Positions 13,452-22,688 of a stretch of DNA of 42,657 nucleotides are shown in pieces (position 1 is the first letter of the stretch; each line of letters opens with the position of its first letter). The position numbers and the translations under genes are program-made. The notes under the pieces were generated by a model that did no database searches, had not been told where the DNA came from, and was given only the letters and a program-made list of their open reading frames with translations. Origin of the DNA: a bacterium (GTDB lineage: Bacteria > Planctomycetota > Planctomycetia > Gemmatales > Gemmataceae); contig JAFKFQ010000384.1 of assembly GCA_017308215.1 (NCBI GenBank), positions 1 through 42,657 on the forward strand, given 5' to 3'.

Positions 13452-13524
13452 TAGCGGGGGCCGGAATTGAACCGGCGACACGTCGCTTATGAAGCGACTG
13501 CTCTAACCCCTGAGCTACCCCGCC
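13452..13524 (-). tRNA. tRNA-Met (CAT), elongator type
   Basis: The 73-nt cloverleaf reads fully: a 7-bp acceptor stem (GGCGGGG with CCCCGCT, the outer pair being G-U), a D arm GCTC/GAGC, an anticodon stem GTCGC/GCGAC with loop TTCATAA (anticodon CAT), a 5-nt variable loop and a T arm GCCGG/CCGGC with loop TTCAATT, then discriminator A. CCA is not encoded. The acceptor and D-arm sequence resembles elongator Met rather than initiator, which would have an unpaired 1-72. A lysidine-type Ile tRNA cannot be excluded from sequence alone. Its 3' end faces the prophage, making it a candidate integration site. Confidence 0.92.
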
Positions 13525-13563
13525 ATCCAGTCGCCCGATCGAATCGGGTGCGACCTCGCACCT

Positions 13564-13591
13564 AGATTACGACGTCGCCCGTCCCCGACAA
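13564..13591 (-). promoter_or_regulatory. Predicted promoter for tRNA-Met
   Basis: On the minus strand TTGTCG and TAATCT are separated by 16 bp, 40 bp before the tRNA 5' end. Both are close to sigma-70 consensus (TTGACA / TATAAT). Confidence 0.45.
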
Positions 13592-13736
13592 GACCGCCGG
13601 CGGGGCGCGCCGGTTCGCGCCTCCGGCCCGATCCGGTACCCGGAAAGCACTTCCGTGGACGGGCGGGCGTGCGGTACACTTCATTTATATCCCACCGGTC
13701 CGACTCGCTTCCCACACGCCCGGAGCCCGATCCGCG

Positions 13737-16700
13737 ATGCGTCTCTCCCTTCTTTCCCTCGCCGGCCTTGCGGCCGTGGTCGGCGCGTTGGTCAGCGTGC
13801 CCAAGCCGACCGCCGCTGTCGCCCAGCAGCCGCCCCCGGTCATCAACCGCGTCCCGCCCCCGCCCGAGTTCTCGCAGCCGCAGTCGGCGGCGCGGCCGGC
13901 GCCGTTCCCGGTCACGATGGTCGACCAGGGACAGTTCGACCCGCGCCTCAAGGGGTACTACCTGCCCGAAGGGTTCCGCCTCGAGATCGTGCTCAGTGAG
14001 CCGGACGTCGTGAACCCGGTCGGGATGACGTTCGGCCCGGACGGCAGCCTGTTCGTGATGGAGTGGCGGCCCGACCCGGTCGCCCGCGACCGCTGGTTCC
14101 CGGTCATGGAGACGTTCCGCTACCGCGACGGCACCACCCGGCAGGTCACGACGATGAAGAAGTTCACCACCGACGTGGTGAAGCACTTCACGCACAACGC
14201 CCGGACCGGCCGGTTCGACCCGCCGCGCGTCATCATCGCCGAGGAGCTGCCGTCGAGCATCCTGTGGCACGACGGCTGGCTGTACGTCACCGGCCGCGGC
14301 ACCGTGCGGCGGTGGCGGCAGGCGCCGGCGACGAACATCAGCGGCATCGACACCAGCCGGCCGGGGGCGCCGGGCGACCCGTGGAACGTCCGCGAGACCG
14401 TCGCCCAGGGCTTCTGCGGGTTCCACCACCACCAGGTGTCCGGGCTCACGATCGGCAACGACGGTCTGCTCTACATCACCAGCGGCGACGACGACAACTA
14501 CGTCGAGGGCTCGGACGGCAGCCGGGCGACGGTGCTGCGGACGGGCGCCGTGTTCCGCTGCCGGCCGGACGGGTCGCGGATGGAGGTGTTCTCGGTCGGC
14601 TACCGCAACCCGTACCGCGACCTCGCCTACGACGACCACTTCAACTGGTTCCACACCGACAACGACAACGAGGACGGCAGCAAGTTCATGGGCTGCCGCA
14701 TCATGCACGTCGCCGAGGCGGCCGACTTCGGCTGGCGGCTCCGCTACGGCGCCCGTTGCTGCCGGCCGGACGACGCGCGCGTGTCGGTCGCCGGCGAACT
14801 CCCCGGCACGCTCCCGCCGATGATCAAGACCGGCCGCGGCTCGCCCGCCGGCCTCCTCATCTACCACGACACGCGCGTCCCGGCCCCGTACCGCGGGCTC
14901 CTCTACTACCCGGACGTGTTCCGCCGCGTCGTCCGCGCCTACCGCACGGCGCCGGCCGGCTCGACGTTCCAGATCACCAACGAGTTCGAGTTCCTCAAGA
15001 GCGACGACCCGCTGTTCCGCCCGTGCCAGATGGTTACCGGGCCGGACGGGGCGATGTACGTCTGCGACTGGCGGACCGACTCCGGCGGCGCCGGCAAGCT
15101 GTCCGGCGACGGCGTGAACGGCCGCGTCTACCGCGTCCGCTGGGCTGGCGCCGGCCAGCAGCCGGAACTGCCGCTCCGCGGCATGGACAGCTGGGCGAAG
15201 GTCAAGGCGATGCCGGACGCGGCGCTCGTCGACGCGCTCGGCCTGCCCGACCTGACCGATCGTGTCGAGGCCCGCAAGGAACTCGTCCGCCGCGGCGACA
15301 AGGCGCGCGACCTCGTGCTGGCACGGTACACGGGCGGGCAGATCACCGGCGACGCCCGCTTGCCCGCTATCGGCGTGCTGACGGCCGGCTGGAGCGCGGA
15401 AGTCGATGCGTTGTTCCGCCGCCTCCTCGCCGACGAGTCGGCGGACGTGCGGCGCCTGGTGGTTGAGGCGCTGGGGAACAACACCAAGAAGGGCGACGCG
15501 CGGACGTTCGAGGTGTTGCTGGTGGCCCTCGGCGACCGCGAGCCGACGGTGCGGCGGGCGGCGGCGCTGGCACTCGGGCGGCTCGGCGTGCCGGCGTCGG
15601 CCGAGGCGCTGATCAGTGCCTGGCGGACCGACGAGCAGGCCGACGTGTACCTCCGCGACGCCCACGTCCGCGGCATCGAGCGGCTCGGCAAGGCCGGCGT
15701 TGACGCGCTGCTGTCCCTGGCGCAGTCCGGCGATGACTCGGTGAAGGCGGCGGCCGAGATCTTCCTGACGCTCCGGTCGCGCGAGGCCGCGGTGGCACTG
15801 CCGGAACTCCTGGCCAACCCGCACGCCACGCCGGCGATGCGCGAGGCGCTGGTCCGCTCCTACGCCAACTACCAGCTCGACCCGCCGGTCTCGCTCGACC
15901 CGCTCGTCGATTACTTCCGCACCCGCGCCGACGAGCCGGCGCCGGTCGTGGTCGCGGCGGCGGACGTGTTCGCCGCGTCCGACGGGAACCTGTCGGCGAA
16001 GGGGCGCGAGTTCGTCAGCGGCCTCCTCAACCACCCGGCGGCCCAGGTACGGGCCGCGGGCGTGGCGGCGGTCGAGTCCACGCGGCTCGTCTCGGCCGCG
16101 CCGAAGCTGCTGGAGATCCTGGCCGAGAACGACCGCTCCACGGCCGAGCGGATCGCCGTGGTGAAGGCGCTGCGGGTGCTGGGCTACAAGGACGCGATCG
16201 CCCCCGTGACCACGCTCCTCGGCGGCACGAACCCGCCGGCGCTGAAGCTGGAGGCGATCCGCACCGTCGCCGCGCTCGACGCCGCGGTCGCCCGGGCCGC
16301 CGCGGAACCGCTCCTCGACCAGCCCGACGCCACGCTCCAGACCGAGGCCGTCGTGGTGCTCGGGGCGACGAAGCAGGGGGCGAAGCTGGTCGGCGAGCGC
16401 TACCTCGCCAAGCGGCTGCCGCGCGAGCTGTTCCCGCAGGTGTCGGAGGCGCTGCGCCGGTTCGCGGCGGAAGACCCGGCCATCGCCCGGCTCCGCGGCG
16501 AGGTCGTGCGCGGCGGGCTGCTCCTGTCGCTCGAACCGGGGCAGATCGAGCGCATCCGCCAGCTCGTGACGACGCGCGGCAGCGCCGCCCGCGGCCGCGA
16601 GTTGTTCCTGAACACGCGGCTGCTCAACTGCGCGAACTGTCACCGCATGGAGGGCGTCGGCGGCTCGACCGGGCCGGACCTGTCGCGGCTATGGGACACG

Positions 16701-17389
16701 CACACGCTCGAAAAGATCCTCGAAGCCATCGCCGACCCGAGCAAGGAGATCAAGGAGGGCTTCCAGGCGTACCGCGTCGTCACCACCGACGGGCAGGTTC
16801 ACAACGGCCTCAAGGTGTCCGAGACCGGCACCGAGCTGGTGATCCGCGACGCCAACGGCCGTGACCTGCGGCTGGCGAAGGCGGACGTCGAGAGTATCAC
16901 GGCGTCGCGGCTGTCGCTCATGCCCGACGACGCGGTCTCGCCGCTGTCGTTCGACCAGTTCATCGACCTGCTCGCCTTCCTCAAGAGCCGGCCCGAGCAG
17001 GAGTCGCTCCGCGGCGTCGCCGTCGAGGGCGCCGTGGTCGGCGGGTTTTCGGCGAACCTCGGCGTGGCGCGGCCGGAGGTCGATCCGGCGGCGAAGGGGG
17101 CGACGAAGTGGGAGCCGGTGCAGGCCGAGACGAACGGCGTGTTCGACCTGAAGGCGGCGACCAGACGGTGGCCGGGTTCGTCCTCGCCGACGACCCGGTG
17201 CGGGTGTGGGTCGGCGACGGGTCGGTGTTCGAGCGGGTCACCCCGGGGGCGGCGGAGGAGTCGTTCGCGGTACCGCTGAAGACGGGGTGGAACGCGGTGG
17301 TCGTGAAGGTGAGCAACGGCGGCCGGGGGCACCGCCTCGGCGTGCGGTTCACCGGCGACGGCGTGCGGACCGCCGGACTGCCGCAGTAG
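13737..17389 (+). CDS. PVC-type membrane-bound dehydrogenase with HEAT repeats and heme c (frameshifted)
   Basis: This large exported protein is typical of planctomycetes. A signal peptide covers residues 1-29. Next comes a beta-propeller dehydrogenase domain (about 55-470: GYYLPEGFRLEIVLSEP, FGPDGSLFVMEW, FHHHQVSGLTIG), then HEAT-like repeats (about 500-900), then a cytochrome c domain with C965-x2-C968-H969 (NCANCHRMEG) followed by GPDLSRLW. It probably oxidises a sugar or alcohol outside the cytoplasm and passes electrons to the heme. The frame breaks near 17154-17164: one base appears missing, after which the unbroken frame runs into an Arg/Ser-rich tail ending at 17279. The -1 frame instead gives a sensible beta-sandwich end (TVAGFVLADDPVRVWVGDGS... 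to 17389). Sequencing error or a real mutation are both possible. Confidence 0.85.
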
Positions 17390-17410
17390 CCCGGCGGGCG
17401 CGGCGGCCGG

Positions 17411-18367
17411 TTACCAGTCCGACGGGGTGACCTCGCCGCCGCCCGGCGTCTGGACGATCGCCCAGGTGGCCACCGCCACCGAGGTGGTCACGTTCCGCAC
17501 CGAGCCGTCGGCCATCGCCACCTGCGACCCGCCCGCCGACAGCGCCTGCGCCCGGTTGAAGGTGCAGTTGTTGGCCGGCGTGGTGGTGCCCTCGATGCCG
17601 ACGAAGGTGAACGTCCCGGCTGTCGTGGCGCCGGCGGCGAGGGAGGCGTGGCTGAAGGCCGGCAGCCAGTTCGAGTACGGGGCGGTCGGCCCGACGGTCA
17701 TGCCGGCCGCCAGCGCGCTGCCGCCGCCCGTCGAGGCGTTGCCGGTACAATTCGACTTCCGCTCCGCGAACACCACCGTGTTCGAGGTGCCGTCGGAGAA
17801 CGTGGCCGGCATCGTCGGGCGGCCGTAGTACTGCGAGTTCGCCAGGGCCGACACCGGGTTGTAGGTCACCGCCGTGGGCACCCCGGAGGTGAGCGTGACG
17901 GTGGCGTTGCCGAACACGACGGCGTTGGCCCCGTAGTTCGTGGCCGCCCACCCGGTCGAGGCCAGCCCGGCCGCGGCGGTGGGGTCGAGCGACGCCTGGT
18001 ACGGCTTGATCACCGCGGTCTGCACCGTCGCGGTGGTGAAGGCGGTGCCGCCGCTGTACAGGGCGGTCTGCTCCATGTACGGCAGCAGGAAGTAGTGCAG
18101 GTTGCCGACCTGGGTGGCGAACGGCCCCCGGAGTGTGGTGCTGCCGGGGCTGTACAGCGGGGGCAGGGCGCCGCCGTACGCGTCGCCACAGCTCTGACAG
18201 GCGAGGGCGAGTTGCTTGAGGTTGTTCTGGCTGGTGCTGCGGGCGGCGGCCTCGCGCACCTTCTGGACGGCGGGCAGCAGTAGCCCGATCAGGATCGCGA
18301 TGATCGCGATCACGACGAGTAGCTCGATGAGCGTGAACGCGCGACGGTTCCGACGGAACCCGTGCAT
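17411..18367 (-). CDS. DUF1559 pseudopilin-like protein
   Basis: This 318-aa protein begins with a type IV prepilin-like leader ([10 protein letters not shown]) and a hydrophobic helix starting [16 protein letters not shown], cut before the Phe. It continues with [13 protein letters not shown] and [12 protein letters not shown], the standard start of the planctomycete DUF1559 family. The C-terminal end has MADGSVR, the family's terminal DG motif, but Ser stands where the H of H-x9-DG is expected. Such proteins are exported by a type II-like system and occur in many paralogues; individual roles are unknown. I chose the ATG at 18367 because the leader fits there; the frame is open further upstream but without pilin-like sequence. 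The 259 bp upstream to 18626 contains a terminator of the next gene. Confidence 0.85.
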   Translation of the reverse strand: MHGFRRNRRAFTLIELLVVIAIIAILIGLLLPAVQKVREAAARSTSQNNLKQLALACQSCGDAYGGALPPLYSPGSTTLRGPFATQVGNLHYFLLPYMEQTALYSGGTAFTTATVQTAVIKPYQASLDPTAAAGLASTGWAATNYGANAVVFGNATVTLTSGVPTAVTYNPVSALANSQYYGRPTMPATFSDGTSNTVVFAERKSNCTGNASTGGGSALAAGMTVGPTAPYSNWLPAFSHASLAAGATTAGTFTFVGIEGTTTPANNCTFNRAQALSAGGSQVAMADGSVRNVTTSVAVATWAIVQTPGGGEVTPSDW

Positions 18368-18570
18368 GGGCCGGCCTCGGTGTGAACGTGATGTGGAGAA
18401 CGTGCGCAGATACCCGCACGTCGATAACAACTTGGGGAGGTGAGGAGAGACGTGGCTGGGCGGTGCTGAATGCAACCGCGGGAGGTTCAACCGGTCTGCT
18501 TCCGTCTGAAGCAGATAGTAGTCGACACCAAGAGGTGGGGCAACTCGGTCGCGAAGAAATGTGATAAATG

Positions 18571-18602
18571 CACGGAGCCCGGCTGTGACGCCGGGCTCCG
18601 TG
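18571..18602 (-). terminator. Terminator after small lipoprotein gene
   Basis: A 13-bp perfect stem (CACGGAGCCCGGC / GCCGGGCTCCGTG) with a 6-base loop lies 25 bp past the lipoprotein stop on the minus strand. Confidence 0.7.
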
Positions 18603-18626
18603 TGATTTGCCGTCCGTCTGGGCGGG

Positions 18627-18848
18627 TCAGATGATCCCACCGTGGATGCGCTCGGGCGTCATGTGGCTGGGCTGGTCGTTGAACCAGAACCGGCGCCACT
18701 CCTGCCCGATCTGCCGGAGATCCTCCGACTGATACAGGAGCTGCTGCATCCGCACGTTCGGGTCGCTGCTGTACTGGTTCACGAGGCACCCGCTGTTGGC
18801 CGCCAGGCCCACCGCGGCGACCACCCCCAGAATCAACTTGCGGACCAT
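18627..18848 (-). CDS. Small planctomycete lipoprotein
   Basis: The protein has 73 aa. A signal peptide ([20 protein letters not shown]) ends at Cys21, a lipobox-like site. The mature part is short and charged: [28 protein letters not shown], then [22 protein letters not shown] recall very similar small proteins in Gemmata-type genomes, always without assigned function. The ATG at 18848 is preceded by GGAGGCGGG 3 bases upstream, which favours it over the longer frame. A terminator follows. Confidence 0.7.
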   Translation of the reverse strand: MVRKLILGVVAAVGLAANSGCLVNQYSSDPNVRMQQLLYQSEDLRQIGQEWRRFWFNDQPSHMTPERIHGGII

Positions 18849-19244
18849 GACCCGCCTCCGTTCCCGGAATGCTCTCCCCCGCCGGTGCGGAGCAGTCCCC
18901 CAACCGCCCCGTCCGGCCGACCCCACTCCGGGTCACGCCGGTATCATCGGCACCGGTCGGATTGGTCTTGAGTCTTGCGTGGATTTTTCACCCAGACCGG
19001 CTACGAGACTCAGGTCAAGATTTGTGTTTCCGACGACGCACACTCACACCGCCAACACATCCGGCCGGAAAGTGCAAATCTTGAATTGAATGAATCGGGT
19101 CGCTGTTGCGGTGCCAAGTCGTTTGCTGGCAATGAGATCGGAAAGGAGTGGGCCGAGAGCCGGCCCAGGGGCCGTGGGCTGAAGCCCGCGGCTACCGAGT
19201 TGGCGTGGTAGCCGCGGGCTTCAGCCCGCGTCATCCGCCGGGGC
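18849..19244. other. Intergenic region with two inverted repeats
   Basis: This 396-bp non-coding stretch lies between the lipoprotein start and the epimerase stop. It holds a 10-bp inverted repeat with wide spacing (TCAAGATTTG at 19015, CAAATCTTGA at 19075) in an AT-richer patch and the long palindrome listed separately. I see no gene in it. Confidence 0.5.
19174..19229. repeat. Long palindromic extragenic repeat
   Basis: Arms of 23 bp (19174-19196 and 19207-19229) pair with a single mismatch around a 10-base spacer. The core GGGCTGAAGCCCGCGGCTACC resembles the repetitive GGCTGAAGCC extragenic elements I recall from planctomycete genomes. It lies 16 bp past the epimerase stop and could serve as its terminator. 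Confidence 0.6.
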
Positions 19245-20210
19245 TCAGCGGGCGTGCTGCAAGCCCCACGCATTCGTGTGCAGGAATGCGTCCACGGTCT
19301 TCAACAGGCCGTCCTCGAAGCTCACCGCCGGCTCGTAGCCGAGATCGAGGCGGGTGTTGCCGATGTCGGCGCGGGAGAACTTCACGTCGCCGGCCCGCGG
19401 CGCCCCGTAGGTCGGTTCCAAGTCCGTATTCAGACAGCGGTTGAGCGCCGCGATCAGCTCGCGGACCGACACGGTTTGCCCCGTGCCGACGTTGTAGACG
19501 TTCCCGGACGCCTCCGGCGCCTCGGCGGCCTTCATCAGCGCCTGCACCGCGTTGGCGACGTACGTGAAGTCCCGCGATTGCGTCCCGTCGCCGTGGACGG
19601 TCGGCCGCTCGCCGCGGCTCATCGCCGCCGTGAACAGCGCGATCACGCCCGAGTACGGGCTGTCGGAGCGCTGGCGCGGGCCGAAGATGTTGAAGAACCG
19701 CAGGCGGACCGTTTCGAGCCCGTAGGTGTGGGCGAACGCCTGGCAGTACAGTTCGCCGGCGAGTTTCGCGGCGGCGTAGGGCGACTTCGCGGCGACGGGC
19801 TGGTCCTCGCGCTGCCCGCCCTCGCCGGCCGACCCGCCGTAGGCGCTCGAACTGGCGGCGTACACCACGCGGCGCACGCCGACGCGGCGGGCGGCGTCGA
19901 GGAGGTTCAGCGTACCGGTGGCGCAGGCGGCGTGCGACACGGCCGGTGTCTCGACGCTCCGCGCCACCGACGCCAGCGCCCCGAGGTGGTACACGACCCC
20001 GGCGCCGCGGACCGCCCGCGCCACCGCCGCGGGGTCGGTCAGGCTCCCTTCGACGACCTCGATGCGGCCGTCGTGGTGCGCGATGTTCGCCCGCAGGCCG
20101 GTGCTGAAGTCGTCGAACACGCGGACCGAGCGGCCGCTTTTCACGAGGGCGTCGACGAGGTGCGAGCCGATGAACCCGGCGCCGCCGGTGACCAGAGAGA
20201 GTTCGCCCAT
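19245..20210 (-). CDS. NAD-dependent sugar-nucleotide epimerase (extended SDR)
   Basis: This 321-aa cytoplasmic enzyme is an extended short-chain dehydrogenase. It has the GGAGFIG dinucleotide loop (9-15), a DDFSTG segment (33-38), the catalytic ASSSAYGG region with Ser120-122, and Y145-x3-K149 (PYAAAK). It also has RLRFFNIFGPRQ and GDGTQSRDFTYVANAVQA, both characteristic of UDP-glucose/UDP-GlcNAc 4-epimerases (GalE/WbpP type). It would supply a sugar nucleotide for surface glycans. The substrate cannot be set from sequence. ATG start; no same-strand partner adjoins it, and the 3' end faces the palindromic repeat. Confidence 0.85.
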   Translation of the reverse strand: MGELSLVTGGAGFIGSHLVDALVKSGRSVRVFDDFSTGLRANIAHHDGRIEVVEGSLTDPAAVARAVRGAGVVYHLGALASVARSVETPAVSHAACATGTLNLLDAARRVGVRRVVYAASSSAYGGSAGEGGQREDQPVAAKSPYAAAKLAGELYCQAFAHTYGLETVRLRFFNIFGPRQRSDSPYSGVIALFTAAMSRGERPTVHGDGTQSRDFTYVANAVQALMKAAEAPEASGNVYNVGTGQTVSVRELIAALNRCLNTDLEPTYGAPRAGDVKFSRADIGNTRLDLGYEPAVSFEDGLLKTVDAFLHTNAWGLQHAR

Positions 20211-20289
20211 GTTGCCGCCTCCGTGCGGGTGAGAAGGCGGGTAGTGTAGCGGAGCGGGGGCGTGGGTTGCTAGGGGGAGTCGGCAAGGG

Positions 20290-20317
20290 CGCCCGGTCGG
20301 CTCACACCGGCCGGGCG
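20290..20317. other. Stem-loop in divergent intergenic region
   Basis: CGCCCGGTCGG and CCGGCCGGGCG form an 11-bp stem with one weak pair in the 289-bp gap between the divergent epimerase and kinase genes. The gap is otherwise without a recognisable gene. Confidence 0.35.
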
Positions 20318-20377
20318 TCCGGGGCCAAGTTCTTCTTTGTGACTACCCGTGCGATTGCGAAAAATCGTCCCGATCGT

Positions 20378-20406
20378 TTGACACCCGAGCGGTAGTCGGG
20401 GAACAT
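20378..20406 (+). promoter_or_regulatory. Possible promoter for Ser/Thr kinase gene
   Basis: A consensus TTGACA (20378-20383) is followed after 17 bp by GAACAT, a poor match to the -10 box. It lies 94 bp upstream of the kinase ATG. Confidence 0.3.
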
Positions 20407-20499
20407 GATAGATGGACGAGGAGCCCACGGCGGGGGCGTGACGGCCCGAAGGACCACGGCCCCGCCGGACCGATCGCCCGGTCCGCCCGCGGGAACATC

Positions 20500-21921
20500 A
20501 TGACGTCCGCCGACCGCCGGCCGGGCTCCGACTCGGACGGCGACTTCCTGCCCCCCGACGACCAGGCTCCGGCCGGCGCAACCCTCCCGCTCGGCCCAGC
20601 CCCGGCGCCGCACCCCCAGCCGTCCGCCCTTCTCCCGCCGGACACCGGCTCCCGCTACGAGCCGCACGCCGAGATCGCCCGCGGGGCGATGGGTGTCGTC
20701 TACCGCGGCCGCGACGCCCTCTTCGGCCGCACGGTCGCCATCAAACTGCTGCTCGATGAACACCTGGCGCGGCCGGAGCTGCGGTGGCGGTTCGCCGAGG
20801 AGGTGCGGATCACCGCCGCGCTCCAGCACCCGTCGGTCGTGCCCGTGTACGACACCGGCATGTGTACCGCGGGGCGGCCGTACTACGTCATGCGGCTGGT
20901 CGAGGGCGAGACGCTGGAGGTGCTGCTCGCGGCCCGCCCGGAACCCGGGCACGACCGGTCGCGGTTCCTGAAGGTGTTCGAGAAGGTGTGCGAGGGCGTG
21001 GCGTTCGCCCACTCGCGCGGCGTGATCCACCGCGACGTGAAGCCGGCCAACGTGATGGTCGGTGCCCACGGCCTCGTGCAACTGATGGACTGGGGCGTGG
21101 CGAAGGTGCTGCCGTTCAGCCCGATCGGCCCGGCGGCGCCCGAGCCGGCGGATTCGGTCGCCGCGCCCGACCCGGCCGACCTCCAGACGCGGTTCGGGCG
21201 CGTGCTCGGCACGCCGGCGTACATGTCGCCCGAGCAGGCCCGCGGGCACCTCGACCGGATGGACGAGCGGACCGACGTGTTCGCCCTCGGCGGGCTCCTC
21301 TGCGCCACCCTTACCGGCTCGCCGCCGTACGCCGGGGTGAACGCCCGGGCGGCGTACAAACAGGCGGCGAAGGCGGACCTGGAGGAGGGGTTCGCCCGGC
21401 TCGACGCCAGCGCCACCGACCCCGAGTTGATCGCCCTCTGCAAGCGCTGCCTGGCGCCCGACCCCGCCGACCGTCCGCGCGACGCCGGTGTCCTGACGGC
21501 GGCGCTGGCCGAGTGCCTGTCGCACGACCTCCGCCGGGCCGAGCGCGACCTGGTGCGGTTCTTCGAGCTGACCCCGGACCTGTTCTGCATCGCCGGGCTG
21601 GACGGCTACTTCCGCCGGGTGAATGCCAACTTCGGCCGGGTGCTGGGGCACCCGCCGGCGGCGCTCCTGGCGGTACCGTTCCTCGACTTCGTTCACCCGG
21701 ACGACCAGGACCGGACGCGGGCGGTGCTGGCGGACCTGGCGCGGGGCGAGCTGTGCGTGCGGTTCCGCAACCGCTACCGCGACGTGAGGGGCGACTACCG
21801 GTGGTTCGAGTGGCAGGCGAAGCCGCTGGTCGGCGAGGGGATGGTGTTCGCCGTCGCCCGCGACGTGACCGACACGATGCGGCTGGAGGGGCGGCTGCGG
21901 TACTTCGAGGAGGAGGAGTGA
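20500..21921 (+). CDS. Ser/Thr protein kinase with C-terminal PAS domain
   Basis: This 473-aa kinase follows a Pro-rich lead of 50 residues. Kinase motifs: glycine loop ARGAMGVVYRG (about 60-70), Lys82 in VAIK, HRDVKPANV with Asp179, DWG at 197-199 in place of DFG (as in many planctomycete kinases), and TPAYMSPEQA. Residues about 355-470 form a PAS fold: FELTPDLFCIAGLDGYFRRVNANFGRVLG, PFLDFVHPDDQ, FRNRYRDVRGDYRWFEW and ARDVTD. There is no transmembrane segment, so it acts in the cytosol. PAS placed after the kinase, rather than before a histidine kinase, suggests direct sensing by a Hanks-type enzyme. The target is unknown. A repeat element begins 9 bp past the stop. Confidence 0.85.
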   Translation: MTSADRRPGSDSDGDFLPPDDQAPAGATLPLGPAPAPHPQPSALLPPDTGSRYEPHAEIARGAMGVVYRGRDALFGRTVAIKLLLDEHLARPELRWRFAEEVRITAALQHPSVVPVYDTGMCTAGRPYYVMRLVEGETLEVLLAARPEPGHDRSRFLKVFEKVCEGVAFAHSRGVIHRDVKPANVMVGAHGLVQLMDWGVAKVLPFSPIGPAAPEPADSVAAPDPADLQTRFGRVLGTPAYMSPEQARGHLDRMDERTDVFALGGLLCATLTGSPPYAGVNARAAYKQAAKADLEEGFARLDASATDPELIALCKRCLAPDPADRPRDAGVLTAALAECLSHDLRRAERDLVRFFELTPDLFCIAGLDGYFRRVNANFGRVLGHPPAALLAVPFLDFVHPDDQDRTRAVLADLARGELCVRFRNRYRDVRGDYRWFEWQAKPLVGEGMVFAVARDVTDTMRLEGRLRYFEEEE

Positions 21922-21930
21922 GCCGGCGCG

Positions 21931-22091
21931 ACCGGGCGAACGGCCGGCGTGAGCCGGCTGGTCGTTGGTACTCGTGCCTCCGCGGGGTATCCGTGACGCC
22001 GCGAACCGCGGTCGTGGCTCGTGGCTGATCTGTCCGTCGGACAGGTGACCCATGCAACCACCAGCCGGCTCACGCCGGCCGTTCGCCCGGT
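21931..22091. repeat. Inverted-end repeat element, copy A
   Basis: This 161-bp element has ends ACCGGGCGAACGGCCGGC and its complement. Inside each end lies GTGAGCCGGCTGGT or its complement, giving arms of about 30 bp. It is the reverse-complement relative of copy B (28216-28358), with shared internal sequence (TCGTTGGTACTCGTGCCTCC). Its right end reaches the first base of the ribH stop codon. No open frame of its own is convincing; it looks like a non-autonomous mobile or extragenic repeat. Confidence 0.7.
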
Positions 22092-22552
22092 CACCCCAAC
22101 TTCGCCATCAGGTTCACCATCTCCACGGCCGTGACCGCCGCCTCGAACCCCTTGTTCCCCGCCTTCGCCCCCGCCCGGTGGACGGCCTGCTCCAGCGTGT
22201 CCGTGGTCAGCACGCCGAAGATTACTGGCACCCCCGCGTCGAGCCCGGCCCGGGCGATGCCGCTGGTGGCGGCGCCCGCGACGTGGTCGTAGTGGTCGGT
22301 GTCGCCGCGAATGATACACCCGAGACAGATCACCGCCGCGTACTTCCCCGACTTCCCGAGCCGCTGTGCCACCACCGGGATCTCGAACGACCCCGGCACC
22401 TTCACCACGTCGATCTTGTCGTCGGCGACGCCGTGCCGCTTGAGCGCGTCGAGCGCGCCGGCGGTCAACTGATCGACGACGACGGCGTTGAACCGGGCGG
22501 CGACGAGCGCGAACCGGCCGGCGGGGGTGCGGAAGTCGCCTTCGTAGAGCAT
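22091..22552 (-). CDS. ribH: 6,7-dimethyl-8-ribityllumazine synthase
   Basis: This enzyme catalyses the penultimate step of riboflavin synthesis, joining the ribityl-uracil amine and 3,4-dihydroxy-2-butanone 4-phosphate. It has 153 aa, the family's length. Motifs: ARFN (19-22), PGSFEIP (53-59), GCIIRGDTDHYDHV (78-91) with the catalytic His near 88-90, FGVLTTDT (112-119) and NKG (133-135). The ATG at 22552 gives the family-like start; the frame is open upstream but the extra residues look non-coding. The stop codon abuts the repeat element. It stands alone, without other rib genes nearby. Confidence 0.95.
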   Translation of the reverse strand: MLYEGDFRTPAGRFALVAARFNAVVVDQLTAGALDALKRHGVADDKIDVVKVPGSFEIPVVAQRLGKSGKYAAVICLGCIIRGDTDHYDHVAGAATSGIARAGLDAGVPVIFGVLTTDTLEQAVHRAGAKAGNKGFEAAVTAVEMVNLMAKLG

Positions 22553-22688
22553 CGCGGCCTCGCGGGGTAGGGGGTTCCTGCCAAAGTAGGCCGCCCCCGC
22601 CGCGAATCCAGTTGCCTCGGGCGGCGCCGGTGGATGAACTACCCGTGTCGCGCCGCGGCGCCCGATTCCCCCACCGCACAGGGCGACT

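Noticed and set aside
13515..16643. 1042-aa frame on the minus strand
   Set aside because: It is antisense to the dehydrogenase gene and rich in Arg, Gly and His, as expected from a GC-rich shadow frame.
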